A stretch of DNA of 64,000 bases, from contig LATX02000187.1 in NCBI GenBank assembly GCA_001466705.2, forward strand, positions 1 to 64,000, written 5' to 3'. Shown piece after piece: positions 46,769 to 59,493 of the stretch. How positions within the stretch are numbered: the first letter of the stretch is position 1; the number at the start of each line of letters is the position of its first letter. The translations under genes were made by a program, and so were the position numbers. The notes beneath the pieces were generated by a model, which was not told the origin of the DNA, ran no database searches, and saw only the letters and a list, made by a program, of their open reading frames with translations. The DNA comes from Moniliophthora roreri (Eukaryota > Basidiomycota > Agaricomycetes > Agaricales > Marasmiaceae).

Positions 46769-48811
46769 TTAGAGCTCTCCCTTCGTCAACCAACGTTTCA
46801 CGAGTTCCAACGACTCCTTTGGTTTGTCATACGGAACCTATGCACATCCTCGTCAGTTTTCTTCCGTGAATTGACAGCGAACAGATATATACCATATGCC
46901 CAGCCGCATCCACTGTCGCGAACGTAAAATTGCCCCAGCTCCTCGTCCGACCAGCCCTCTTCTTATCGATAAGCCAGTCTCTTAACTCTTGTTTCACAAA
47001 CTGTTCTTGCCCACTCCATTCCAGCTCAAGCGTCCACTTTTCATTGCCAACCCAGTTACAGATCCAATCGTACGTTCCAACATAGATCAGGACGCGAACT
47101 CCACGTTCAAGAAGTGCACCAATGTAGGCAGTCGATTCGTGCAACATATCCAGAGTTTTCTCAAAGGCCATGCCGACGTCAAAGTTGCACACAGTGAAAT
47201 TGGCTGGTATTAAGGAGTTGTGGTCGACACCGAGGGTCTCCCTAACTTTGGGATCTGAGAGGTACTTGTTGATATAGCTGACAAAAGTCTCAGTCTTCAT
47301 GATCCTAGGAAAGTGGTCCGGCTTACTTCATAACAGGGTAACAGAGAGTTTCCATGCTACCCTCACATGGTGAACTAATGTCGTATGGGTTCATTCCTGG
47401 ATGCCACGATGAGTACTCAAAGTTTAGAAAGAATAGGTATGACTTACCGGTATCCAAGAATGGGGCGTATAGTAGCTGTACACAGAAGTTGAATGCAGCA
47501 GCACAATCAATAGCATCGAACTGATCAATACACGACTCTTTAGTCCATTTTTTACATCGTCCGAGCTATAACAACATAAGGGCGCTGAAAAGCAACCGAT
47601 ACGTGCGACGCCTACCCCATTCTTCATTGCGACACAAGTGCTGATGTTAATAATAGGCGGCACCGAAGCACTAGTAGTAGTACAGGACATGTCGAAGTAT
47701 GAAGGAAGCATGTGGTACCAGTGTGTCAAACCGTTTCCTAACAACAGTTTCAGAATATACCGCAAGCGTAGTGATTGTGGCGGCCATACCTATCATAACA
47801 GAGGCGAGGTTGATAGGCGTCAAGCCTGCTTCAACGAGAGCTGCATTCTGGTCATAGACCCCAGAAGCAAAGAGAGGAAGGTACCGCCCCTATACCGCTA
47901 AAATGTGAGTTATGTCCTTAAACTCGAAATCTTTGCAGGACTTACACCGTACGACTCTCCTGCCATATGGAATGGCCTTCCTTTAAACTGGCTGAAGTTC
48001 TCGAAGAAGATTGATACGAAGGCAGCGATGTCCTTGGCTGCTTCTTCAGTCGTACCCTGACATCAGGTGAGTACATATGGGATATTAAGCATGTGATGGG
48101 GACTAACGACTGCCTCTCCGTACTCAGCGTAAGAGAAACCGACGCCAATGGGTTGATCAATGAAGAAGATGTTGGCGTTGGTGTTCCATGACTCAGGATG
48201 AAATTTAGGACCGTTTGCATCCAGTACTCTGCACGGGCCTGCGGTGAGCGAAATAGATCAGTTGTAGAATAGACAACGAGGAGCGCAAAGCACACACCTA
48301 ATTCCATGAACAAGCCGAGTGAAGATGAGCATCCGGGTCCTACAAAAGCACTTCAGATGTCTCTTCGTCGCATCACATTGCATCCATATCACCTCCGTTC
48401 GTCCAGAATATTACATCGTCTTTCTCTGGGGATGACCTTGATTCGAAGAAGTAGAAAAACAGATGCCTTGCACCAATATCGATATAACCCGTGTATCCGC
48501 TATCCGACGCCTCGGTCAGAAGAATGGAAATTCCCAAAGCAATGAAGTACAAACTTGACAGTGGGATCACAGAAGTCTGTCTTCTTTATCCTAGCGCTAT
48601 GCCTCTGGAACAGAGGGTGACGCAAGGTGGTGAATTCGACGTCCGATAAGGCAGAAAGTGTTTCGACTGGTGTAAAGAGATTTGCTTCATCTGAGAACGC
48701 GTGCTGGCCTGGAGTGGCAGTAGCGTTGTTATCACTCAGGACTTTTTGTGATGCCTGAGAGGTTGAGGTAAGCGCAAGAAGTAGAGCGACTCCCCAACGC
48801 AGAATGGTCAT
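46769..48811 (-). CDS. Serine carboxypeptidase (S10), secreted or vacuolar
   Basis: Alpha/beta-hydrolase exopeptidase releasing C-terminal residues, carboxypeptidase-Y type. Start 48811 ([20 protein letters not shown], signal peptide). Exons on the minus strand read [74 protein letters not shown] (catalytic Ser, split by an intron), the lid with paired cysteines, then [20 protein letters not shown] (catalytic Asp) and [18 protein letters not shown] (catalytic His). All three catalytic residues are present. A CPY-like propeptide of about 100 residues precedes SGYTGY. The family fit is strong and no break was found. Confidence 0.92.
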
Positions 48812-48831
48812 GGCGGTTGCAGAAGAGAAGC

Positions 48832-48857
48832 ACCCGATACCCGATACCCGATACCCC
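48832..48857. repeat. Short tandem repeat ccgatac x3
   Basis: The sequence acccgatacccgatacccgatacccc lies 20-45 bp upstream of the carboxypeptidase start codon on its minus strand. A promoter-proximal microsatellite; length variation would alter the 5' UTR or promoter spacing. Confidence 0.85.
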
Positions 48858-50070
48858 TACATTCTCGAGACGTGCAGTGCAGCTAGGCATTCTGCCGGAA
48901 TTCGACTCAGCCCTGGTGATGATGGTGAGAAGAAAGACGGAACTTGCGCGGTACCCTCGTATGCTCTAGCAATTTGCTCTACAAACAAGTACACAGAATG
49001 TAAAGAGTTGATAGATATTAGATAGTGTTAGGCTCCGAATGCCTGTAACTCCTATGTGCCATACTGGAGGTATTGCCCCGTGCATTCCACAGAATCGGTT
49101 CACTTTCTTTCTCAAGTGAGCAAATACGTCTCGATAACGCAATTCTCCACCTAGGTATGGACATTGATCGATATTGATCAGCTGTTTATATTGCCGTCAA
49201 GTTAGGAGTCTGCAGGAACTCAAAAACTCTGAAGGCTTTCATAGATGTGAGTGAGATCGCCCGTCATTACCACGAACTCCGAATGTGTGGGAGTACTAAG
49301 CAAATCCATTTCACCCGCTCAGCTATCAAGTCCCAGAAGATGTAGCACACGAACTGTCACAGTACTTGCCAACTTTCCAGTGAATTCAATCTTCGGTGCT
49401 CGGGTCCAGGCGTTCAAACTCAGATATAGCGGTCGAATGGTTAGCTGGTAAGCGTAACAGTCCCAGAATGAGAAAGATTCATCAGGAAGGAATGGCAAGA
49501 CTGAACATCGAAGTCCCCTTCGTATTTCGTCTATGGTCGCTAGACGCGTATCATTTCAAGTGGTGAGTTAGAACACGCTGCGAATCTGCAGAGAGATGGT
49601 TCGCAAATCATGCCAAGTTCATATTAGGATCCACGCACAGTAACTTTCAATAATTTCTAACTACCGCGTTTCATCCAGAGCCTAGCAAACAACCCTGACA
49701 CACCTTAGGTCGACACTGAATTTTATCTAACATACAGATCCCATTTTTCATTGTGGAGCACTGGAACTTGGAAGCTACGCCGTCAGTCACTTCCTGTTGG
49801 AGATGTCAATTTGGTTCATTGCATTGCTAGTTTTGTGTCAAGACAGCAGTCCAGCGACTTCATCTGTGCATTCACCATGTTTATGATACTGAACTCGCCA
49901 GCAGGCTAAAAAGGGATGGTTGCGAGAATATCGGAAGTATCATCAATGTCGGAGGTCAAGATGTTAGGCACCGGCTGAAGTGCTGCTCCGAGGCTGAAGA
50001 CGCGCTCCAGGTGAGTGCAACTCAAACAAGAATGTTGATCATCACCGAGTACAAGTATCAATACTCTGAT
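48858..50070. other. Gene-free region upstream of the U6 gene
   Basis: No protein-coding signal on either strand. It holds the upstream promoter area of the carboxypeptidase and, at its right end, the 5' flank of the U6 RNA. No clear TATA box is visible at -20 to -35 of the U6 start. Confidence 0.4.
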
Positions 50071-50094
50071 GTCCCCTTCGGGGTGACATACGAA

Positions 50095-50125
<31 letters not shown>

Positions 50126-50193
50126 GGCCCCTGCACAAGGATGACACGCTTTTCCGGAGTGGTAGACCTACGGGTCTCAATATTTATTTTTTT
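50071..50193 (+). ncRNA. U6 spliceosomal snRNA (extended or altered tail)
   Basis: The core ATTGGAACGATACAGAGAAG followed by ATTAGCATGGCCCCTGCACA and AGGATGACACGC is the universally conserved U6 stretch, including the ACAGAGA box (pairs with the 5' splice site), the AGC triad and the internal stem-loop. The 5' end forms a stem with a cUUCGg loop (gtcccc / ggggtgac with one bulge). After GACACGC the usual tail is replaced by TTTTCC, a hairpin (agacc-tacg-ggtct) and AATATTTATTTTTTT. Pol III could stop at TTTT (50150-50153) or at the seven-T run (50187-50193). Either a divergent U6, a U6 with an unrecognised intron, or a pseudogene. Confidence 0.85.
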
Positions 50194-53100
50194 CCCCTTT
50201 CCTTCAGCGACGCAAGTTCACAAGGTGCACCTCCAACAAGTTCAAATTGGGATACTAATATTGTACACATTACTACAAAGGACCATACATCCCAAAGGAA
50301 GGGTGTTCGCTGTCACTTTTCCCCAAAGCAGAGTTAACGGGCGACAGTCGTCACTTTCCCGCTACACAGCCAGACTTTCTTGATGTTACTAGATACGAGG
50401 CGCCGTGGCTCCAACTCGGGTTGGTCAGATCCGAATCCAACTTAGGGATGTACAGTTCGAACAGAATGTACAAATGGACCACTTGAAGGGGCATCTGCCG
50501 TGCATTGTCTGGAGATAGGTGGGTAACGAGGAACGGCCGTACCAGACATGTATACTCTTACCGTCGAGATCGGGGACAGAAAGGATGATAGCTTCTCCGG
50601 GCTGCTCAAGGTGAATTCTCAGCGCTCAGAAGCTGGACCAAAGTTCATTGTATTAAGTGTGCCGACAAAGAGAAGAAAACCACTTCGACTCGGGTGCTTC
50701 CCAGGCATTCCCGCGAACCGACATCAATCAATACGCCATGCATAATGGTCTTCTGTGAATGGCGGAGATGGACCGGTACTGTAAGTGGTCTGAGATGGCC
50801 TAAATGAGTTTCTGAGCATGTCAATTCCCATATTGAAGGGTTATTCAACACGTCAGCGCTGACACAGAGGGATGGTGCGGCGTCGAAAATCAGTACGGAA
50901 GAGGTTCCTTTCATGAATCGGAGGGTCCCAAAGTAGTGTAAACTCTTTGATTTAGTTGAACCTCCCTGGTAATTGGAGTACCGGCGGCAGAGCAACCTCG
51001 GCATGGCGGGTCTGGACGTTCGCACCAGACGTAAATGAATGGATCCACTAGTGATTTATAAAACGGTGAATGCATCGGAATTACTCCCTGCAACTTCACC
51101 GCGCTAAATCAGACTTGACATGCAAACAGAGTTGGAAGGTCTTACCGGGTGTACTTATGTATATGATACGTTACTTGAACGTTTGGAAAAGATCATCAAT
51201 CCCATGATCAGCGCAGTGCAAACATGAATGCTCCATCACTGAAAATGAGTGTCGGTCGTTGCCTTTAGAACATCAGAGCAGTATTCGAAATATGAAGAAC
51301 GTACCTCGTACCAAGCAAGTACTAAGTAGCAGACGCCGCAATTGCATATCATTTGACTATTGCAGAGATAGCTCCGTCCCTGGTTTAGAAAGATATCCCT
51401 ATCCTGGACAGTCCTGAGTAGTGGCCATATTTCATTCGATTTGTAAGGGACCGCGCCTGGAGGATGTGTGAAGTAAGGGTGATTAAAATGTTGACGTCGG
51501 ACTCGCAGGAACGTGGACAGAAGCGTGGGACAGACGTTTTCACACACTCACCGGACCACCTTGATGAGCGCAGGTAGGTCAAATGGAACCAAGTATGACT
51601 CAGCAAGCTATACTTACAAACTGGCAGGCAGTTAAACTCAAGAAGACTCTGCGGACGTGCCTGTTCGCTCTCAATTCCGACCTTTAGGCGTCTAAAACCT
51701 CCCTAACCGCTGTGATTCCTGCGAAGTCATACCTAGGTGGTCTTGATGCCACGAATGATATGTACCCTTATTCTTCTGCCTTTTTGTCCCCTTTCATTCA
51801 GTACTTTGCCTCACATTGTCCTTGGGCTCATCATATGGAAACCTGTTGTGAGGACTGGCGAACGTTGATGTCTTCCAAGTCCGTCCTCAATAGCCGACCG
51901 TGGAATGAACATTCTCTAATACAGTGGCCGGTGCATAGATGGTACGGAACCAATGTTTTAACAGCTCAGATGTCGCACTGACCTCTTTGGAATGTTCAAT
52001 AACAGGTGCTATCGTGCATCAATCATATATATATACCGTGACAAACCTACCTTTCACGTTGTTCAAGGGATCGCAGAATAGGAAGCAAGGTCACATTATG
52101 TACGCTAGCACTCCTGCTCCCCCGAGCGCTAAATGGGTTCATTCGAGCGGGCGCTGTTGAACTATGAACGGATAAGTACTCGGAATCTCGTGTCGAAAGT
52201 TGCTAACCTCAGATAAGATTACCAGGCTGTTGCTCGTACGGCATCTCGTGATCGCGAAGTATCTTTCATGATGGCTGCTAACTCCCATTTGGACATAACA
52301 ACGCCATCAGCAGGAATATATCATTATTAGCTCCTGCTAAGCCACTTAGCAGTACTTAAGTTCATTCCTGGGCCGCGGACTGATGTGACCGGTGTTGCCC
52401 TCCGGGTTTCCTACCAGAAAGGACCGCACTCGGCGAAGGCTCAAGGAATCGGCTACTGTTTCTGTACATGGATTAATAGCCACACGCCTTTTCAAACTCA
52501 AATCCCGGTTCTCAGCCCCATGAAGAGAATCAATATAACATCACAGCACCTTTCTTTCTTGTCATTGACTCCTGGATAGATTGGAACCCTGAGAGGCGCT
52601 CTTCGATTTCGGGCGTACTTGTCCTTTCGCTATGCTGTAGCCCCACATTGCTCCATGATACGACTTCTGGGAAGCCGCGCTGTTCTATAGGACCCAACTT
52701 TTGGTTTCTGTCTGCGATTGGACGGCTCATCATCGAAAAGCTCTCAGCCTAGATCCAATTCTCTTCGTCGACACCATCCATTACGGCTTCGACAAGGCCC
52801 AACACTCTTCTGGAGTGCTGTGGAATGTGGCGTCTCGGTGGAATTGGCGCAATGTTTCTCCAATCCATGTGTTTCGCATTCGCTTTGTGTGTCCACCTTG
52901 TCCCTGCAAGTGACAAACAACCTGCGTGCGCGGAGAAACCACCAAGTAGGATCGTGACACTAAAACGTAGCTTCCGGCCTCTCAATTGTGCCTTTACCCC
53001 ATTCACTCCTCTGCATGTTAACCGGCACCGCCGTAATCGATAAGATCTGAGAAATTATCATCAGGCTCTCGTATCTCACCAGCATCTCGGTCAAGCCCAA

Positions 53101-55958
53101 AGAAGCTTCAATCTCTGTAACGTGGCATCCACCTTCCTTTCAAGGCTGCATCTTGATCTCTTATTTGTTCCTAATAAGGATGGGTGCCTCGCCTAGAGTG
53201 GCGTTCCTCTGACGACGGCAACGAAAATTCGGTGCCTTCGACTGATCGTACTCGCTGGAACAGAGGAGACTGGACATGTCCACGTTTCTTCTCACTCGCT
53301 TCCATAATTCTCTATACGTTCGGAGCCACATACTCGTGCTAGAGTCTCATGAAAACCGATTCTACGACGGAGCTTTTTCGCTATAGGACATCAGGCTTCG
53401 TTCAAACCCGTTGTTTGGTTCGCGGCTGAAAGAATGCACCCTATGGATTGTGTCCTGCATTGAATATCAAAATTCCAGATGGGTGTCTAGATATACGGAT
53501 CTGAGAGCGGTATTTGATAGGAGACGCACCAGAGGCACACAAGGGTATGTAGACAACCTGCATAACAGTACTGAGATGTCGCTTAGCAGACACGCCTGGT
53601 CTGTGGTGCACCCACAAAGGTCCTCCCATTTTGTCACTGCGTTCGATCTGAAGAATGGCTTCGACGGGCGGCTTCATGCGCTATTCACGGGCCATAGCAT
53701 GAAGCTCAGGTAACGTCTTTCCATTACAGCTAACTCTAGGTATGCAAATTGCCGTTGAGGTGTACTTTTGTAGGCGAATACTATAGGCGAATACCCCATG
53801 AGCGCAAGGGTGGAGGACTGTAATTCGACTCTTCTCGTCCGTATAGGGATTGGAATGGTCATTTCCTTTCTAGATTCCTTGCAAGCCATAACGGCACAGC
53901 ATCCGAATACCGACATCCAAAGCACTAGCGACGTTCATTGCACTTGTCTTGTCGACGTACCCGAAAATGCCTGACCTCATCTCAACCCTCCGCTCGAGTT
54001 TTTACTAGTTCTTGTTCAACAGAGACGCTCCGCTCGCTGTCATCCCGCCAGGGTCCTTATTTACGTTTCCAAATTTTGCGACCGCGGAAGGTATACGGAC
54101 GTCTGATACTCGTCAATGTAAAGCTCCGAGTCTGCCGCTGCTGAAACGGATGACGTCTACCATCAAGGTGTAACCCATTCAAGTCCCTTGCCAGTACGTC
54201 GTGACGAAGCTTTGGGATGTAAGCAGGTGATACTTACCTTTTTTGAAGACCGTTCACCCTTCTTAGTACGACTCAACGTTTGCAACTCCTATGGCTTGCA
54301 TAATCATGCATCTAGCCTAAGGGATATGAATGTACTCCAGCCACCTACTTTCGACATTCACACCTGGGGTTACGGGGTGTTAGAGGGGACTAACTTCGTT
54401 ACAGGTCGTTGCGTTCTTGGTCATTTCATCCCAGGCCTGCTGTCGAATACTCTCTGACTGGCGGGGCGCGGATTGGATACTAGTAATAAACGGAAACATC
54501 CGAAGCCCTTCCAATAAGCCAAGATTCATTGGGCTACGTACATCAGACGAAACACCCTTGAACGCCACTGGAAGCTGCTTTACCATTCAGTGCCACCGCT
54601 AGTTGCTTACCACCTCAAACCGAGTCCTTTCCCTTGATGTATCAAATGCAACGAAGGATACGTTTCGGGTTAACATTGAGAATGTCAAGAACTAGCTCTC
54701 ATTCTTTTTTATTTTTGCTTCCTTGTAGACTTCTTCACAGTTGCCCGAGTCCGATGACATACTAGTACTTAGCTGAGGCTTTAACGCTAGTATAATATGT
54801 AAACGAATAAGATGATCCCCCGACGCTGTATGTATAGCTGTTGGTCGCCGCTCAAGAGCCTCTTGCATACATACACGAAATCATTCCGGCATTGCAGTGC
54901 AAGACTCTGAGCGAACATCATTGCCAAAAAAGTTCAATTATGCCAGTGGTTAAATCATCGGCGCGTTCCGCCCGTTCCAAGATTGTGATTAACAACAACC
55001 TTTACAGCAAAGCGAGAACTGGTCGGATCCTGATGTACTTATGAAACTGCGCATGCCCACGCCCCCCAAGTTGGGTGGCGGTTCACCACACTAAAAAAGC
55101 ACATGATTCGTATTGGTGATCTGCGGGCTGTTCAAATCATCAAAGAACGTTATAGTAACAATTCGGACTTGTCGGGAGATATCTGTCAAAATATCACTGA
55201 TTTGTAGTGGCGTTGTTCACAGCTAAAGCGCTAAAGGTTAAAAAGAACGACACAGCGGGATCAAATGGCTAAAGGAACGGCCGGTTCCCCTAGATGGAAT
55301 TTCTCGTCGTCCCGCTCGACACATCTCCATCTATATCATCACAATGATTTTCTTCCCCTCACATAAGCATAGTGGCATCACGGAACGTTGCGCAAAACCA
55401 AAAGTAGAGGAATATTAAATCTGTCGTGACTAAGGAACAAAGAGAAAGTTCCTACAGTACATTCGCCCAGCTCATGATCCTTCCATTCGATAGACAGCTC
55501 CAACAGTTTAACTCCAGTCTCACATCTTTAGCTCCAGAAGATAAAGCCGCTTCCCGCTATAATCCTAAACGATACTCGATCAGTAAAAAAAAAGGTTTGC
55601 GCCAGTGTGCAACGATCTAAATTGTAAACTTACTGACTACGGAATGTCATCGTAAGTAATACTGTGCATTTGGACATCGCTTGGAGCTCTGGAGAAAAAA
55701 AAAACGACCCTTAGGTATAATAGTAACAGCATGTGCCTCTCTTTCAACCTTCGCAGTCCCAGCTGATTGAGCAGAGGTATGACCGTGGAGTACTTGTGGG
55801 TTCCAAACGCCGTTGGTATATGAAAACTCGTCATCGGCGTCCTTTAGACGGCCTTTCGTCATATCCACCAATGAATTGAGCGTCCCGTCACTCTATCCCT
55901 GTACAGTACAGTTCCGAATGGTGGGACGGGTTGACGATACACTAACAAGTTCATGATC

Positions 55959-55989
55959 CATCATCATCATCATCAACATCATCAAACAA
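55959..55989. repeat. (CAT)n microsatellite
   Basis: Imperfect CAT/ATC triplet run interrupted by aac. Confidence 0.85.
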
Positions 55990-56256
55990 ATCTGTATCAG
56001 ATTTCCAAAGTAACTGTAGCGAATGAAACGTTACTGAGACGCACCGGTGTATGCATCATCATTTATCATCCCTCAGAAAAGATGTGTCGACTACTAGTGA
56101 GATTCTGTACTGTGAGTTTCGGATGACATCTATCAAGTATAGCACGTTCGGGTTGGGACTCGAGTTTAATGCTGAAATATGCATACGAACTGTTCCTACG
56201 TTACCGAGCTACGTATTCGAGACCCAAGGAGCCATGCCTAGAGCGAAAGATAAATC

Positions 56257-56274
56257 AAAAAAAAAAAAAAAAAA
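56257..56274. repeat. A18 homopolymer
   Basis: Eighteen adenines in a row. Confidence 0.9.
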
Positions 56275-58757
56275 GATATTCGGTATTAGAGCTTATCCTC
56301 GGGACTCACTGAGGGTAATGCACAGAGATTGAGTAAGACTTTCTTACTTGACATGGAGAGAGGTAAGTCGGATCGAGTCCAGGCCACAGGTCTCAGCGGC
56401 CTTGTAAATCGGGGGTTCGCAATGAACCAGGATAACCCTTGAACGGGTCGGTGACGAGTTTCAGGTTTCAAGAGGTCCGAGTCTGATATGCTTAGACATT
56501 ATACTTGACGAGGCAGTGAACGGATGAGTTGACAGCAGGGGGTGGGGTTGTGGTGAGGTGGGGCTGCCACTTGCCAAGTGGTCTTGCGGCTACACCGAAT
56601 GAAACCCGAAGCACCCTGTACAACCCTTCCAGAAACTCAACGCGGGTAATGATTCAAAAAAGTACTTGACGAAGAAGCAGAAGAAGTAAGAAGATCACAG
56701 CCGGTCCTCGGAATGTTCATTCAACTGTTCCCGCCAATGGATCAGAGACGGCCAAAAGAGATTTGACGATTACAAACCAACTTGCTGTCGTACTACTAGT
56801 ACAGGGCAAAAGGTTTCGTCTCATCGGGTGGTATGGTGAAATGATGCATACTCACCTTGCTTGTAATCCGTTCCCTTTCTTCGTTCCATCCTGATTCCTG
56901 TATCCTGTAACCGAGAACTTAATTCAGCCTCAAACCCTTCCAGATGGCATCCAGGTTGCGTCACTGATGAATCAGGTTCTTCATTTGTTTATTAGAGGAC
57001 ATGGACAAGGATAAGGAAGGGTACAAGGAACGTGTGCGTTTAGCCTTGTCAGTGGATTTGATGAGGCGACGTCGATGTTTGTTGTTGGCTGCAGAAGGAG
57101 AAGAATGGTTACGTGTCCAAGGGGGCGTGATTTAGGCCGGCGCTTTGTTTTAGCCAGCATCGCACTTTTTTTTGATGAAATAAGGGGGGGGTTGATGAGA
57201 GCTTTTTTCTTTTTACACTAGTTGGATTGTAAATGGACGATCTTGCCTTGTCTACTTAGCTACTAGCTGTTCTTGTTATCAAAACAGCAGGAATCACGAT
57301 TTTCAGCGCCCCAAGTCCGGGAATCTCGCGAGGTCTTATAGTGGTAGTTGTTTTTACTCCGAAGGACGCCACAATCAGCAAAGATGGGTAGAAAACGAGC
57401 GACATGGATAAATGGGGATTGATTCATGATACCGGTGATGTTGTTGTGGTAAATCGTAATCACACAATTTACAGCTTCCGAACTCCGAATGTCCCCTCCG
57501 GAACTTGCGTCCTGAACATGACATGTGCAGAGGGCAACGTTAACGGCTACGATTGCGGTGATGGTAATATCATAGCGAAAGGGCCGGGGGCGAACCCCAG
57601 AAAATTTTGAGGTCTGACGGTGAGATGAGGGTGATTCTTCTTGACTCGAAAGGCATGCAGCGTGAACTATGTCAGAGATAGAAGCAGCGAGCTTATGGTG
57701 TAGCACGAGAACTGCGGGTGGAGAAACAAAGGGATTCATTTGATGGAATGACATGGTGCCGGGCGGAGAGTTTGCCGGGTCCCGTATACGCGACGGAATC
57801 TCACCAAGAGGTTCGTGAAGGGAAAAAAAAACCTCGCGGAGATCAGGAATTACTTCCCCTTTTATGCGAATGTTCTATATTGACTGTCGCCGTCGATGCC
57901 TTGAGCCCCTTCTCAGGGATAACATCGATGATGGGTGTTGTTGTTGTTGTGTAGCGCCTCCAAGTCGTAAGAGGATAGATAATTCAACCTTCTTCCGCGG
58001 TACCCACATCCACATAGAACGTTTGCGCTTGCGAGAAACCGATTGAGGTATATTGTAAGGCTGTCTAGACTAACATACTCTTTGCAATTGGGGGTTGAAT
58101 GTTCTGGCGATAGCGGTAAGCGGTATTTTAGTATGAGACTGAACCCAAGACTGTCCCACTGCAACAGCATGGCGCAGTAAAGCTAGACCATACCTAGGTG
58201 TTTGAACCGTTGGGTCTCCAGTCGGCGGTGCGAGGAAGCGGAGAATACCTCGCGAGCTGGAAGCAGATGGGCAATATAGACGGGACTCCGATTACGCGGA
58301 CAGTTCAGGTTCAGGTGCAACCCCAAGGCTCAAGTTGAAGCAGTAATTGGCAACAGGAATGAGCACACGTATACGCTCGCAAGAGTGACAGCGGTTCATG
58401 GTACGTGCCCCCCCCAAAAACACATGTCCGAGGCTCAGGAGCAGAGAAGGACTTGACTGGTTGGCGACGGTTTCAAAAAATAAAAAATAACAATTGTAGA
58501 CATCAAGATGACGGCCAAGATTGACAACGGAGACGGAGACGGGCACGGATTCGGAACAATCGTGTGGTGCCCCGTCTGATTGTGAAGTTTGGTGGCAAGG
58601 AGCTGTAAGATGGGAACTGGAGGAATTTTTAGGAGCACGGGATTGGTACCAGTGCTTTTGATTCATTAGGGTGGCACAGGATACAGGTAAGCTCTTGAAA
58701 GCGGGCGTGTCAAAGTCTTGCCTTGAGAGAGTCAAGTGCATTACGCAACCCAAGTGT

Positions 58758-58807
58758 GAAAAAAAAAATAATATAAAAAATAAAATAAAATAAAATAAAA
58801 TAAAAAA
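58758..58807. repeat. (AAAAT)n AT-rich microsatellite
   Basis: A-run followed by repeated aaaat units (taaaataaaataaaat). Read on the minus strand it makes spurious Phe/Ile/Leu-rich 'membrane' frames. Confidence 0.9.
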
Positions 58808-59493
58808 GGGACGAGATATTCGATCCAAAAAAGGTCGAATCGGAGGAGGGTTGCCAAGTCACGACGAACAATGAAAATGTTGAAAATTCATAAAAGGAAG
58901 GTGGCATATCGCAGCGCAGTTCCCGACGATTGAAATCCGCCAGACCCACAGAAACAACAGTGCAACAGAATAGATACATGCGCTCTCTTGTGAGGAAGAT
59001 CCGAGGGGAACGAACAAGCGGCGGGTGCTCAGACTTGCAACCAGAGCATACAAGGGAAGGGTTGACTAGAACGAAAAATGATGCAAGGTTGATGATGCCA
59101 GGGACCCAGGCTCAGTTAGAACGCGGCCCAACAACGGCTCAGAGTGCTTTTCTTATTACCTTTCCCTTAATCTCGTAGCCTTTCCCTTAAGTGTACGTAA
59201 CAGGTTGAAAATAAATAATGATAACCAAAGATCCCAATGCCGATCCGGCTTTGTTAAATAATAAATAATTAAATAATGATTAGTGGTTAAAAAAATGACA
59301 AAAAATAACTAGACCCTTTTGGCTCCTGAATCGTATGCGATTCACCCGAGAGGATTTGTAGGGGGTGATTGCCATTTTTAAATGCCATTTTAAATGAGCC
59401 GTGATCAAGTTGAAGACTTTACAGAATTTCAAGCTCTTGGTAGTGTCCTTTTATACGACTCCGTCCCATGTCCCGAACTCTTCTGACTTTGCC

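Larger units (their letters stand above)
50194..59493. other. Long gene-poor region
   Basis: About 9.3 kb with no supported protein gene. Open frames are short and lack motifs, signal peptides or coherent introns. The most protein-like is a minus-strand frame at 55647-55856 (MTKGRLKDADDEFSYTNGVWNPQ, then TAKVEREAHAVTI), which may be a remnant of a small gene. Low-complexity tracts at 55959-55989, 56257-56274 and 58758-58807 are listed separately. No tRNA B-box was found by eye. Confidence 0.4.

Noticed and set aside
53441..53463. A second CaaX-like end (CVLH) near 53.46 kb
   Set aside because: There is no in-frame start of the MDAF type and X = His is atypical; the frame upstream is closed.
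56340..56470. gggttcg-containing stretch considered as a tRNA
   Set aside because: No cloverleaf arms or A-box at the right spacing.
58292..58979. Hydrophobic minus-strand frames suggesting membrane proteins
   Set aside because: The Phe/Ile/Leu runs come from the (AAAAT)n microsatellite.
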